Assembly: GCF_004634195.1 (NCBI RefSeq)
Contig: NZ_SKBP01000002.1
Span: 310,001-374,000 of the forward strand
Reading direction: 5' to 3'
DNA length: 64,000 nucleotides
Source of the DNA: Flavobacterium salilacus subsp. salilacus
Lineage (GTDB): Bacteria; Bacteroidota; Bacteroidia; Flavobacteriales; Flavobacteriaceae
In this document: piece by piece, positions 37,889 through 46,680 of the stretch
How positions within the stretch are numbered: the first letter of the stretch is position 1
How the letters are laid out: every line of letters starts with the position of its first letter
Program-made: the position numbers and the translations under genes
Notes under the pieces: generated by a model
Seen by the model: only the letters and a program-made list of their open reading frames with translations
Told to the model about the DNA's origin: nothing
Database searches by the model: none

Positions 37889-37918
37889 TTCTAAAAAGAC
37901 ACATTTAACATAAATTTG
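37889..37918 (+). promoter_or_regulatory. candidate gldJ promoter
   Basis: TTC (37889-37891), 19 bases, TAAATTTG (37911-37918), matching TAnnTTTG. It is 85 bases before the chosen gldJ start in the 204-base region shared with porU. Confidence 0.5.
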
Positions 37919-38002
37919 GATTTTTATTAAATTTTTTAAAATCATGTTGTGGTTTAGCGGTTAATTATTATATTGCGCCACGAAATTTATTACATAGAGA
38001 AG

Positions 38003-39676
38003 ATGAGAATTAACAAGAACACTGCTTTAAAATTGTTTATGGCACTGGCCGTAACAGTTGGTTTTACTGGTTGTAGTAAAAAAGGATCTGGCGGTAGCGG
38101 GAATACTTCTTCGGCTACAGGCTGGAAAATTAATGACAAGAAAGGCGGATTCCAGCACAACTCAAAGTACAAACAGCAGGAAACTGCACCCGGACTGGTT
38201 GAAGTGGAAGGTGGAACATTTACTATGGGTAGGGTAGCTGACGATGTTATGCACGATTGGAACAATACTCCAACCCAGCAACACGTACAATCTTTCTTCA
38301 TGGATGAGACAGAGGTAACCAATGTTATGTATATGGAGTACCTGGACTGGCTAAAAAGAGTGTACCCCCCGAGTGAGGAAAACTATAAAAATATTTACGT
38401 TGGAGCACTGCCCGATACATTGGTATGGAGAAGTGCACTTGGCTACAACGAAACAATGACAAACAACTACCTAAGGCATCCCGCTTATGGCGATTATCCT
38501 GTGGTAGGTGTTAACTGGATACAAGCTGTAGAGTTCAGCAAGTGGAGAACAGACCGTGTAAACGAGTCAGTTCTTGAAAGAGAAGGTTATCTTAAAAGAG
38601 ATGCTAAAGTACTTGATGTTACTGCCGAGAGTACCTTTAGCACAGAGGCTTACCTTGAAAGCCCAAGCAAAAGTTACGGAGGTAACGAAGAAATCGTTTA
38701 CAAAGGCCCACGAAATAAACTGGCAGGCGATGAAGAAGCTAAAAATGTATATGCCCAAAGAACTTCAGGTTTAATATTACCTGAGTACAGACTGCCTACT
38801 GAAGCAGAATGGGAATATGCTGCTATTGCACTTGTGGGTAACCGTGAGTACAACCTGTACAGAGGTAATAAAAAATACCCTTGGAAAGGACAATATACCC
38901 GTAACGGTAAAAGACAAACCAAAGGCGATCAGCTTGCTAACTTTAAGCAGGGTAAAGGTGACTACGGCGGAATCGCAGGATGGTCTGATGACAATGCAGA
39001 TATTACTGCACCTGTTAAATCTTACCCACCAAACGATTTTGGTCTTTATGACATGGCTGGTAACGTAGCCGAATGGGTTGCCGACGTATATCGCCCAATA
39101 GTAGATGATGAAGGAAATGACTTTAACTACTACAGAGGTAACGTTTATATGAAAAACAAAATTGGCGATGACGGAAGAGCTGAAATTGTAACCGCTGAAA
39201 CTATAGAGTATGACACGCTAAGCAACGGACGCATACAGTACAGAAACCTACCGGGACAAATTGCTCAGGAAAAAATTACTGCTGATGATGTTTTCTTAAG
39301 ACAAAACTATACAAGAAGTGATAACAGAAACTATAGAGATGGTGATGTACAATCGTCCAGATACTACAGTTATGATGCTAACGAAGAGGACGGGCTTGAT
39401 GATAACAGAAAAATGTATGACTCTCCTAAACACTATGTAGGTGTTGACAGTATCGGTGAGATGGAGCGTCAGTGGGATGATTCTTCCACAAGAACTACAC
39501 TGGTAAATGACAACGTAAGAGTATTTAAAGGAGGCTCATGGAGAGACAGGGCTTACTGGTTAGACCCTTCTCAAAGAAGATATTTCCCGCAAGATATGGC
39601 TACTGATTACATCGGGTTTAGATGTGCAATGTCTAAAGTAGGACCAAAATCAAGCAGAAAAACTGCCAGAAATTAA
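38003..39676 (+). CDS. gldJ: gliding motility lipoprotein GldJ
   Basis: Start at 38003 places a lipoprotein signal correctly (hydrophobic segment, then GFTGCSKKG, Cys24); the longer frame would add ten unlikely residues. The 557-residue product has a sulfatase-modifying-factor (FGE/SUMF1-like) fold: PGLVEVEGGTFTMGRVADD, YRLPTEAEWEYAAIA, NDFGLYDMAGNVAEWVADV and RVFKGGSWRDRAYW. GldJ and its paralogue GldK are needed for gliding and type IX secretion, and probably have no enzymatic activity. A strong terminator follows. Confidence 0.96.
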   Translation: MRINKNTALKLFMALAVTVGFTGCSKKGSGGSGNTSSATGWKINDKKGGFQHNSKYKQQETAPGLVEVEGGTFTMGRVADDVMHDWNNTPTQQHVQSFFMDETEVTNVMYMEYLDWLKRVYPPSEENYKNIYVGALPDTLVWRSALGYNETMTNNYLRHPAYGDYPVVGVNWIQAVEFSKWRTDRVNESVLEREGYLKRDAKVLDVTAESTFSTEAYLESPSKSYGGNEEIVYKGPRNKLAGDEEAKNVYAQRTSGLILPEYRLPTEAEWEYAAIALVGNREYNLYRGNKKYPWKGQYTRNGKRQTKGDQLANFKQGKGDYGGIAGWSDDNADITAPVKSYPPNDFGLYDMAGNVAEWVADVYRPIVDDEGNDFNYYRGNVYMKNKIGDDGRAEIVTAETIEYDTLSNGRIQYRNLPGQIAQEKITADDVFLRQNYTRSDNRNYRDGDVQSSRYYSYDANEEDGLDDNRKMYDSPKHYVGVDSIGEMERQWDDSSTRTTLVNDNVRVFKGGSWRDRAYWLDPSQRRYFPQDMATDYIGFRCAMSKVGPKSSRKTARN

Positions 39677-39700
39677 ATAAATTTCAACACAAAAATATTT

Positions 39701-39732
39701 AATAAAGCCCTATCTTAGGGCTTTATTTTTTT
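39701..39732 (+). terminator. gldJ terminator, abutting the murF start
   Basis: A perfect 12-bp stem (39701-39712 with 39716-39727) with loop TCT, followed by T residues to 39732. The murF ATG is at 39738, only five bases after the T-tract, leaving no room for a ribosome-binding site or promoter between them. Confidence 0.88.
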
Positions 39733-39737
39733 CATAT

Positions 39738-41021
39738 ATGGACATAGCCCAACTCTACAGTTATTTTAACCAATGTGCTTCAATAGCTACAGATACCCGA
39801 AAAATTGAATCTGACACATTGTTCATAGCTCTGAAAGGAGATAATTTTAATGCTAATACTTTTGCAGAGGAGGCTTTGGCAAAAGGAGCAAAATATGCCG
39901 TAGTAGATGAACCTGAATATCAAACGGATGAAAGAATACTTCTTGTGGATAACACGCTTATTGCTTTACAAAAATTAGCCAATTTTCATAGAAGAACGCT
40001 TGGACTGCCGATTATAGCCCTAACAGGCAGCAACGGAAAAACAACTACAAAGGAGCTTATTAATACTGTACTTTCTTCCAAATATAATACTACGGCAACA
40101 GTAGGCAACCTCAACAATCATATCGGTGTACCTCTCACACTGCTCTCTTTTACTAAAGATACTGAAATAGGTATTGTAGAAATGGGAGCCAACCATCAAA
40201 AAGAAATAGAATTGCTTTGTGATATAGCCGAACCTAATTTTGGATACATCACTAATTTCGGAAAGGCACATTTAGAAGGCTTTGGCGGGTATGAAGGGGT
40301 AATTAAAGGCAAAAGTGAGCTTTATACCTACCTTAAAAACCATGTAAAAACTGCGTTTGTAAATCTTGACGATTCTATTCAAAAAGAAAAAACAGCAACC
40401 ATTTCCCGGTTTACATTTGCTGTTAATAATCATAATTGTGATGTAAATATCGAAGCTATAACAGCAAATCCTATGGTAAAGATTGTTTACAAATCTCAAG
40501 AAATACAAACTAACCTGATAGGTATATATAATGCAGCTAATATAAGTGCGGCTATTGCTATCGGGACGTATTTTAAAGTAAGCGATATAAAGATTAAAAA
40601 TGCACTCGAAGCCTACATTCCTAACAATAACCGATCGCAACTGATTGAGAAAAACGGAAACAAAATAATACTGGATGCTTATAATGCCAACCCAAGCAGT
40701 ATGGGTGCTGCCATAACTAATTTTTTGCAGCTTGAAGGCGAAAATAAAATTGCCATACTGGGCGATATGTTTGAATTGGGTGCTGAAAGTACCGAAGAGC
40801 ATAAAAAAATAGTTTACCTATTGGCGCATTTGGACAACGTTGAGATTTATTTTGTGGGCAAAGCCTTTTTTACAAATCAAATTGAAAAAGAAAACATACA
40901 TTTTTTTGCAACTTTTGATGATTTCAACAGTCATTTCGCAAAGCAAAAAATAAAAAACAGTACATTGCTCATTAAAGGCTCGCGAGGTATGGCACTGGAA
41001 AGGGTTATGGAAGTTTTATAG
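39738..41021 (+). CDS. murF: UDP-N-acetylmuramoyl-tripeptide--D-alanyl-D-alanine ligase
   Basis: The 427-residue Mur ligase adds D-Ala-D-Ala to the UDP-MurNAc tripeptide, the last cytoplasmic step of peptidoglycan precursor synthesis. Visible are the MurF N-domain (SIATDTRKIESDTLFIALKG), P-loop ALTGSNGKTTTKE (95-107), NHIGVPLTLL, EMGANHQKEIELL and DAYNANPSSM. The start is supported by family alignment from memory (an N-terminus of similar length). It follows gldJ; the intervening terminator abuts its start. Confidence 0.95.
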   Translation: MDIAQLYSYFNQCASIATDTRKIESDTLFIALKGDNFNANTFAEEALAKGAKYAVVDEPEYQTDERILLVDNTLIALQKLANFHRRTLGLPIIALTGSNGKTTTKELINTVLSSKYNTTATVGNLNNHIGVPLTLLSFTKDTEIGIVEMGANHQKEIELLCDIAEPNFGYITNFGKAHLEGFGGYEGVIKGKSELYTYLKNHVKTAFVNLDDSIQKEKTATISRFTFAVNNHNCDVNIEAITANPMVKIVYKSQEIQTNLIGIYNAANISAAIAIGTYFKVSDIKIKNALEAYIPNNNRSQLIEKNGNKIILDAYNANPSSMGAAITNFLQLEGENKIAILGDMFELGAESTEEHKKIVYLLAHLDNVEIYFVGKAFFTNQIEKENIHFFATFDDFNSHFAKQKIKNSTLLIKGSRGMALERVMEVL

Positions 41022-41127
41022 AATATTACATATTTAGGAAACACCAATTGCTTTCTTTATATTGCCTGCCTGAACCTTATCACGTAGGATAAGTATAAAA
41101 CACTATGGCAAATAAAAATTCAGAGTA

Positions 41128-42870
41128 ATGAAAAACAAAATTTCTCATAAGCTGAACGAATTGCAGGCAACAGCAATTTGCGGTAACGATATTAGCTCTT
41201 CCTGTTTGTATGTATCTGCTTTAACCATAGGACACGCCGGGCAATATGCATGGATATCCTTACTTATCGTGGCTTTTGTACTTTTTTTATTCCGAAGAAT
41301 TTATGGTGAAGTAGTTGGCGCACTACCCCTAAACGGAGGTGCTTATAATGTATTGCTCAATACTTCTTCAAAAAGGGTTGCCTCTATAGCTGCGGTACTC
41401 ACGGTGCTATCATATATGGCAACAGCTGTAATATCGGCAACAGAAGCTATGCATTATCTGGAAACCATATTTAGCGGCTTAAATATCCATATAGCTACAA
41501 TAGTGGTGTTAGTGATTTTTACAGGATTATCGATAATAGGTATAGGCGAATCAGCTATGGTAGCTGTATTTATATTTATTTTCCACCTGATATCGCTGTC
41601 GCTGTTGGTACTGGTGTCAATATTCTTTTTGTTTTCTAACGGTATGGAAACCTTTCACCTCAACTGGGAGGTTCCCACAACAACCCATAGTATATTCTAT
41701 ATACTATTTTTAGGCTTCTCGGCAGCCATGCTGGGTATATCCGGTTTTGAAAGCTCTGCCAACTTTGTAGAAGAGCAAAAAAACGGAGTGTTCCCAAAAA
41801 CACTTCGTAATATGTGGGCCATTGTCAGCTTTTTTAATCCTGTAATAGCTATATTGCTTATTGCCATAATACCAATGACCCAAATAGGCGACCATCAGGA
41901 GTCGCTACTCTCCTACCTTGGGCATACTACAGGCGGAAGCTGGTTATCGTGGCTAATATCTATAGATGCCGTAATGGTATTATGCGGAGCGGTACTTACA
42001 TCATTTGTAGGTGTTTCAGGATTGTTAAAGCGTATGACACTTGACAGGATACTGACCAATTTTTTTCTTAAAGAAAATAAAAGAGGATCAAGTTACCGTA
42101 TCATCATTAGCTTTTTCATTCTCTGTGTATCTGTATTTTTAGTAACCGAAGGTGCTCTGGAGGCATTGGCAGGCGTTTATACCTTTTCTTTTCTTGCTGT
42201 AATGTGTCTTTTTGGTATTGGTAATTTACTGCTGAAAATAAAACGAAAGCGACTGCCAAGACCGGAACGCGCCAAAGGCATCTCTGTTGTTGTTGCCATC
42301 GCCTTTGTAGTAATGGCATTTTACGGCAATGTTGTGCTTAACAAAGAAGCTTTTACCACTTTTATAAAATACCTGATTCCGGCAATTATATTTGTTATAA
42401 TAATGCTCAACAGGTCTGCCATAATACAAATAAGCCTCGACGCTTTGGAGTACTTTTATAAACCTATACGACGAATCGTAATAATAAGTAACCGCTACCT
42501 GCAAAAAATGCAACGAAAAATAAATGCACAAGAGTTTGTGTTTTTTACCAAAGGCGATGATGTAGCTATACTGAATAAAGTAATGCAATATGTACAGCAG
42601 AACGAAACGACAAGAAACTTGAAAATTGTAAATGTACTGCATGAAAGTAATGGTAATGAAGATTTGAAAAAAGACCTGAAAGTACTCGACAGGGCATATC
42701 CTGAAATAAACATACAGTTTATAGAAATTAAAGGGGTTTTTGGTCCTGATTTGATTGATGATTTATCTCGGGAATGGAATATACCCAAAAACTTTATGTT
42801 TATAGGTTCTCCCGGCGATAAATTCCCCTATAAAGTAGCCGATTTGGGCGGTGTTCGTCTGATAATGTAA
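41128..42870 (+). CDS. APC family amino acid permease with C-terminal cytoplasmic domain
   Basis: The 580-residue protein has about twelve membrane helices (residues about 15-430) of the APC fold, with YGEVVGALPLNGGAYNVLLN and SGFESSANFVEEQKNGVFPK, both typical of the superfamily. The last 150 residues are soluble and look like a universal-stress-type alpha/beta domain (FIGSPGDKFPYKVADLGGVRLI). Substrate is not predictable. A stem-like sequence lies after it. I see no consensus promoter in the 106-base gap after murF. Confidence 0.87.
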   Translation: MKNKISHKLNELQATAICGNDISSSCLYVSALTIGHAGQYAWISLLIVAFVLFLFRRIYGEVVGALPLNGGAYNVLLNTSSKRVASIAAVLTVLSYMATAVISATEAMHYLETIFSGLNIHIATIVVLVIFTGLSIIGIGESAMVAVFIFIFHLISLSLLVLVSIFFLFSNGMETFHLNWEVPTTTHSIFYILFLGFSAAMLGISGFESSANFVEEQKNGVFPKTLRNMWAIVSFFNPVIAILLIAIIPMTQIGDHQESLLSYLGHTTGGSWLSWLISIDAVMVLCGAVLTSFVGVSGLLKRMTLDRILTNFFLKENKRGSSYRIIISFFILCVSVFLVTEGALEALAGVYTFSFLAVMCLFGIGNLLLKIKRKRLPRPERAKGISVVVAIAFVVMAFYGNVVLNKEAFTTFIKYLIPAIIFVIIMLNRSAIIQISLDALEYFYKPIRRIVIISNRYLQKMQRKINAQEFVFFTKGDDVAILNKVMQYVQQNETTRNLKIVNVLHESNGNEDLKKDLKVLDRAYPEINIQFIEIKGVFGPDLIDDLSREWNIPKNFMFIGSPGDKFPYKVADLGGVRLIM

Positions 42871-42885
42871 AAAGTATCTTTACCC

Positions 42886-42905
42886 GGAGTAATACTCCTA
42901 TTTTT
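42886..42905 (+). terminator. weak terminator after the APC permease gene
   Basis: GGAGT (42886-42890) pairs with ACTCC (42894-42898), loop AAT, and T-rich bases follow to 42905. The stem is only 5 bp. Confidence 0.4.
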
Positions 42906-42983
42906 AACTACAACATCAGTAGGTTTGGTTACATCTGTTTCTTTTTTGTTACGCAACTTTGTAATATCAAAAAATACAGAAAT

Positions 42984-43877
42984 ATGAAAATTGTAGTAAC
43001 AGGTTCTTTAGGAAACATCAGCAAACCACTAACTGAAGCGTTAGTGCAAAAAGGTCACGAAATTATAGTAGTGAGCAGTAATAACGAGAAACAAAAGGAT
43101 ATTGAAGCACTAGGTGCTGTCGCTGCCATTGGCTCACTGGAAAATGCAGATTTTCTTGCAAACACTTTTGCAGGTGCAGATGCCGTGTACAGTATGGTGC
43201 CCCCAAACAATTACTTCGACCCCAACCTCAACCTTATAGCATATTACGAAAAAATTGGGCATAATTATGCACAAGCCATCAAAAAATCGAACATAAAACG
43301 TGTGGTTAACCTTAGTAGTATTGGTGCCCATTTAAATAAAAATAATGGTATTTTGCTTGGTGCCCATAATGTAGAGGGTATTCTGAACGAATTGTCATCG
43401 GATGTAGCTATAACCCATATACGTCCTACGGCTTTCTACTACAACCTGTATGGTTATACAGATATGATAAAAAGCGAGGGAGTTATTGCTGCTAATTATG
43501 GTGCGGAGCGCAGCATACCTTGGGTTTCTCCTAAAGATATTGCCACGGCAGTTGCAGAGGAGCTTACAACACCGCTCATAGGCAGGAAAACGCGGTATGT
43601 AGTAAGCGAAGAGCTAACCGGAGATGAAACAGCAAAAATTATAGGAGCAGCTATTGGTAAACCCAATTTAAAATGGAAATTAATTCCGGATGAAGATGCA
43701 CTCAATGGGTTGATAGCAATAGGCATGAACCCAAAAGTTGCTGCAGGATTAGTCGAAATGTATGCGAGCCTTTATAACGGGAAATTATTAGAAGATTTTT
43801 ACCGTAACAAACCGGCTGTTATGGGTAAAGTAAAAATGGCAGATTTTGCTAAAGAATTTGCTGCTTCCTTAAGTTAA
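42984..43877 (+). CDS. NmrA-like NAD(P)-binding protein
   Basis: The 297-residue protein has an atypical SDR Rossmann fold: IVVTGSLGNISKPLTEALVQ (residues 2-21), VVNLSSIGAH and HIRPTAFYYNLYGY. NmrA/QOR2-like proteins either reduce quinones or sense NAD(P) state without catalysis; the active-site YxxxK is not seen at the usual place. It is followed after 18 bases by an AraC regulator, so the pair is probably one operon responding to one signal. Confidence 0.87.
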   Translation: MKIVVTGSLGNISKPLTEALVQKGHEIIVVSSNNEKQKDIEALGAVAAIGSLENADFLANTFAGADAVYSMVPPNNYFDPNLNLIAYYEKIGHNYAQAIKKSNIKRVVNLSSIGAHLNKNNGILLGAHNVEGILNELSSDVAITHIRPTAFYYNLYGYTDMIKSEGVIAANYGAERSIPWVSPKDIATAVAEELTTPLIGRKTRYVVSEELTGDETAKIIGAAIGKPNLKWKLIPDEDALNGLIAIGMNPKVAAGLVEMYASLYNGKLLEDFYRNKPAVMGKVKMADFAKEFAASLS

Positions 43878-43895
43878 AATTGATTAATTTTAAAA

Positions 43896-44816
43896 ATGCC
43901 TGATACAAAACCCCATAGAATTAAAACAATAAGCCAATACCACCAGTACAGAGGCCTGCCTAAACCTGAGCATCCTCTGGTTAGTGTATTGAGCTTTGAC
44001 TCTGTAAATACTATACCGGCAACTAAATCGTCAAGTTTAGTACTGGATTTTTATTCTATTGCGCTTAAAAGGAATTTTAGCACAAAACTGAAATATAAGT
44101 ATGGGCAACAAGAATATGATTTTGATGATGGCATACTATTTTTTATTGCACCCGGTCAGGTATTTTCAATAGAAGCAGAAGGAGCTATTAAACTTTCAGG
44201 ATGGATGCTGCTCATTCATCCTGACTTTCTTTGGAATGCTCCTTTAGCCAAAAAAATAAAGCAATATGAATATTTCAGCTATTCAGTACACGAAGCGCTC
44301 CATCTTTCGGAAAAAGAAGAAGTAATGATAACGGGTATTATACAAAACATTACACAAGAATATCACTCCAATATTGATAAATTCAGTCAGGACGTAATTA
44401 TTGCCCAGCTTGAATTATTACTCACTTATGCCGAAAGATTTTATCAACGCCAGTTTATCACAAGAAAAATAAGCAATTATAAAATTCTTGACCGTTTAGA
44501 AAGCATCCTTACGGAATATTTTAACAACGATAATTTGGCACACAAAGGACTGCCTACAGTACAACACATAGCTGATGTACTGAATGTAACACCTAATTAT
44601 TTAAGCGGACTGCTGAAAGTATTGACAGGGCAAAGCACGCAACAACATATACATAACAAACTAATAGAAAAAGCGAAAGAAAAATTATCAACAACCAATT
44701 TATCCGTAAGCGAAATTGCTTATGAATTAGGTTTCGAGCATTCGCAGTCGTTCAGCAAATTGTTCAGAACAAAAACCAACTTCTCCCCTTTGGAGTTCAG
44801 GCAGTCTTTTAATTAG
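43896..44816 (+). CDS. AraC family transcriptional regulator
   Basis: The 306-residue protein has an N-terminal cupin-like sensing domain (about 20-150, ILFFIAPGQVFSIEAEG) and a C-terminal double helix-turn-helix (about 200-304): VQHIADVLNVTPNYLSGLLK and VSEIAYELGFEHSQSFSKLF. Known of the family: activators responding to small molecules. It probably controls the NmrA-like gene directly upstream. Inducer unknown. Confidence 0.92.
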   Translation: MPDTKPHRIKTISQYHQYRGLPKPEHPLVSVLSFDSVNTIPATKSSSLVLDFYSIALKRNFSTKLKYKYGQQEYDFDDGILFFIAPGQVFSIEAEGAIKLSGWMLLIHPDFLWNAPLAKKIKQYEYFSYSVHEALHLSEKEEVMITGIIQNITQEYHSNIDKFSQDVIIAQLELLLTYAERFYQRQFITRKISNYKILDRLESILTEYFNNDNLAHKGLPTVQHIADVLNVTPNYLSGLLKVLTGQSTQQHIHNKLIEKAKEKLSTTNLSVSEIAYELGFEHSQSFSKLFRTKTNFSPLEFRQSFN

Positions 44817-44919
44817 AGCATACCACTATACGTCCCGTTTTAAATTTTGGGTACTTATATTAAAAAAGTTACTTATAATTTTCGGTTATTCCGTTTGCCA
44901 TATTACTTTCGCAGCACAA

Positions 44920-46626
44920 ATGCAACATGAAGAAGAATTGAAACACGAAAGCGAAAACAGTATAAACTACTTTTCTGAAAACGCTGTAAAAGGAATAGCG
45001 CTGCCCGAGCGGTTTACATTTCCGTTTTATTATGAGCCGCACGCATTAACAAAAATTGCGGCTGCCGAATTACAACACTATCTTGAGACCCAAACAGACC
45101 TGAACCATAATTTTGGTATTATAAAAGACGGTCACGGTCTTGCTATCGGAAAAATGTTTGGTGTTTTAGTTGTTCAGGATAAAAAAGGGAAATTAGGTTA
45201 CCTGTCAGCTTTTTCCGGAAAGCTTGCCGACTCCAATGAGCACTCAAAGTTTGTCCCCCCCGTTTTTGATATGCTGATAGAGAATAGTTTTTTCCTGAAA
45301 GAACAATACATTCTCAACAGCATTAATGATAAAGTTAAAGAAATAGAGACCGATGAAAATTATAAAAACCTCAAACAGCGTTTTAATCAATTATCAGCTC
45401 AGTCAGTTGAGGAAATAGCCGCTTTTAAAAAAGAATTAAAAAGCAATAAGCAAAACAGGAAAAAGCTTCGTGAAGAACAAAAGCAAATATTAAGCGAAGC
45501 GGATTATACTTTTTTTGAAGCCTATTTAATTCGGAGCAGCCTGCACGACAAGCACCAGTTTAATGTGCTTTGCCATACTTGGCAACAGCGTTTAGATACT
45601 GTCAAATCTGAATTGGCACAATTTGATGAGAATATAGAAGCCTTAAAAAAGGAACGGAAAGAAAAATCGGCAGCTTTACAGCAGCAACTTTTTGAACACT
45701 ATGAATTTCTGAATAAAGACGGTAAAAAGAAAAGCCTCCGGGCAATTTTCAGTGAAACTGTTTTTGGGAAACCACCCGCCGCGGCAGGAGAATGTGCCAC
45801 CCCAAAACTATTACAGCATGCTTTTTTGCATGGTTATAAACCACTGGCTATGGCTGAATTTTGGTGGGGTGCACCGCCAAAATCGGAAATCAGGAAACAC
45901 AAACAGTTTTATCCCGCCTGTACGGGTAAATGCCAACCCATTTTAAAACATATGCTGGAGGGGATACTTATGGATGAAAACCCACTGTTAAAGAACCCGG
46001 GCGAAAGCAAAAAACTCGAGATAGTATATGAAGATGATAGCCTGATAGTGGTTAACAAGCCTGCGGAATTGCTCTCTGTTCCCGGAATTAACATACAGGA
46101 TTCTGTACATACACGGCTCAAAGCGTTATTTACCGATATTGAACCGCTTATCATCCATCGGTTAGATATGGCTACTTCGGGGCTTTTGGTAGTTGCTAAA
46201 ACCAAAGACGCGCATAAGCATATCCAAAGGCAGTTCCTGAAACGAACGGTAACAAAACGCTATACCGCTTTACTCTCTAAAGTTATTGAGGGAGATGAGG
46301 GAGAAATCCGCCTCCCGTTAAGGGGTGATTTGGATAACCGACCAAGACAACTGGTATGTTTTGAATTCGGAAAAAAAGCTGTTACCAAATGGAAAGTTAT
46401 CCAAAAAAATGAAACTACAACTAAAATCCACTTTTGGCCACTTACCGGACGAACACATCAGTTACGGATGCACGCAGCACATGAAATGGGGCTTAATGCA
46501 CCCATTGTAGGAGATGATTTATACGGCACAGGCTGTAACAGGTTGCACCTGCATGCTGCGCACCTTGCCTTTGTGCATCCTAAAACCGGAGAAAACCTTT
46601 GCTTTGACGTAAAGGAAGAGTTTTAA
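44920..46626 (+). CDS. RluA family pseudouridine synthase with long N-terminal extension
   Basis: The 568-residue protein has a C-terminal RluA catalytic domain (about 365-565): LEIVYEDDSLIVVNKPAELLSV, HRLDMATSGLLVVAKT with catalytic Asp416, and WPLTGRTHQLRMHAA. The N-terminal 350 residues are an extension seen in a subgroup of RluA proteins, with FGVLVVQDKKGKLGYLSAFSG, a charged coiled coil (about 130-255) and a Cys/His cluster (Cys292, His300, Cys334, Cys338 in YPACTGKC) that might bind metal. RNA target (rRNA or tRNA) cannot be told. It stands alone with no clear promoter. Confidence 0.9.
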   Translation: MQHEEELKHESENSINYFSENAVKGIALPERFTFPFYYEPHALTKIAAAELQHYLETQTDLNHNFGIIKDGHGLAIGKMFGVLVVQDKKGKLGYLSAFSGKLADSNEHSKFVPPVFDMLIENSFFLKEQYILNSINDKVKEIETDENYKNLKQRFNQLSAQSVEEIAAFKKELKSNKQNRKKLREEQKQILSEADYTFFEAYLIRSSLHDKHQFNVLCHTWQQRLDTVKSELAQFDENIEALKKERKEKSAALQQQLFEHYEFLNKDGKKKSLRAIFSETVFGKPPAAAGECATPKLLQHAFLHGYKPLAMAEFWWGAPPKSEIRKHKQFYPACTGKCQPILKHMLEGILMDENPLLKNPGESKKLEIVYEDDSLIVVNKPAELLSVPGINIQDSVHTRLKALFTDIEPLIIHRLDMATSGLLVVAKTKDAHKHIQRQFLKRTVTKRYTALLSKVIEGDEGEIRLPLRGDLDNRPRQLVCFEFGKKAVTKWKVIQKNETTTKIHFWPLTGRTHQLRMHAAHEMGLNAPIVGDDLYGTGCNRLHLHAAHLAFVHPKTGENLCFDVKEEF

Positions 46627-46680
46627 TGATTGCCAACGTTTTATAGTGCAAATACTTTTTTTATTTATGTTTTTAGTTTT

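Noticed and set aside
41076..41093. Inverted repeat CTTATC/GATAAG before the APC permease gene
   Set aside because: Only 6 bp with no supporting promoter; not distinguishable from chance in AT-rich DNA.
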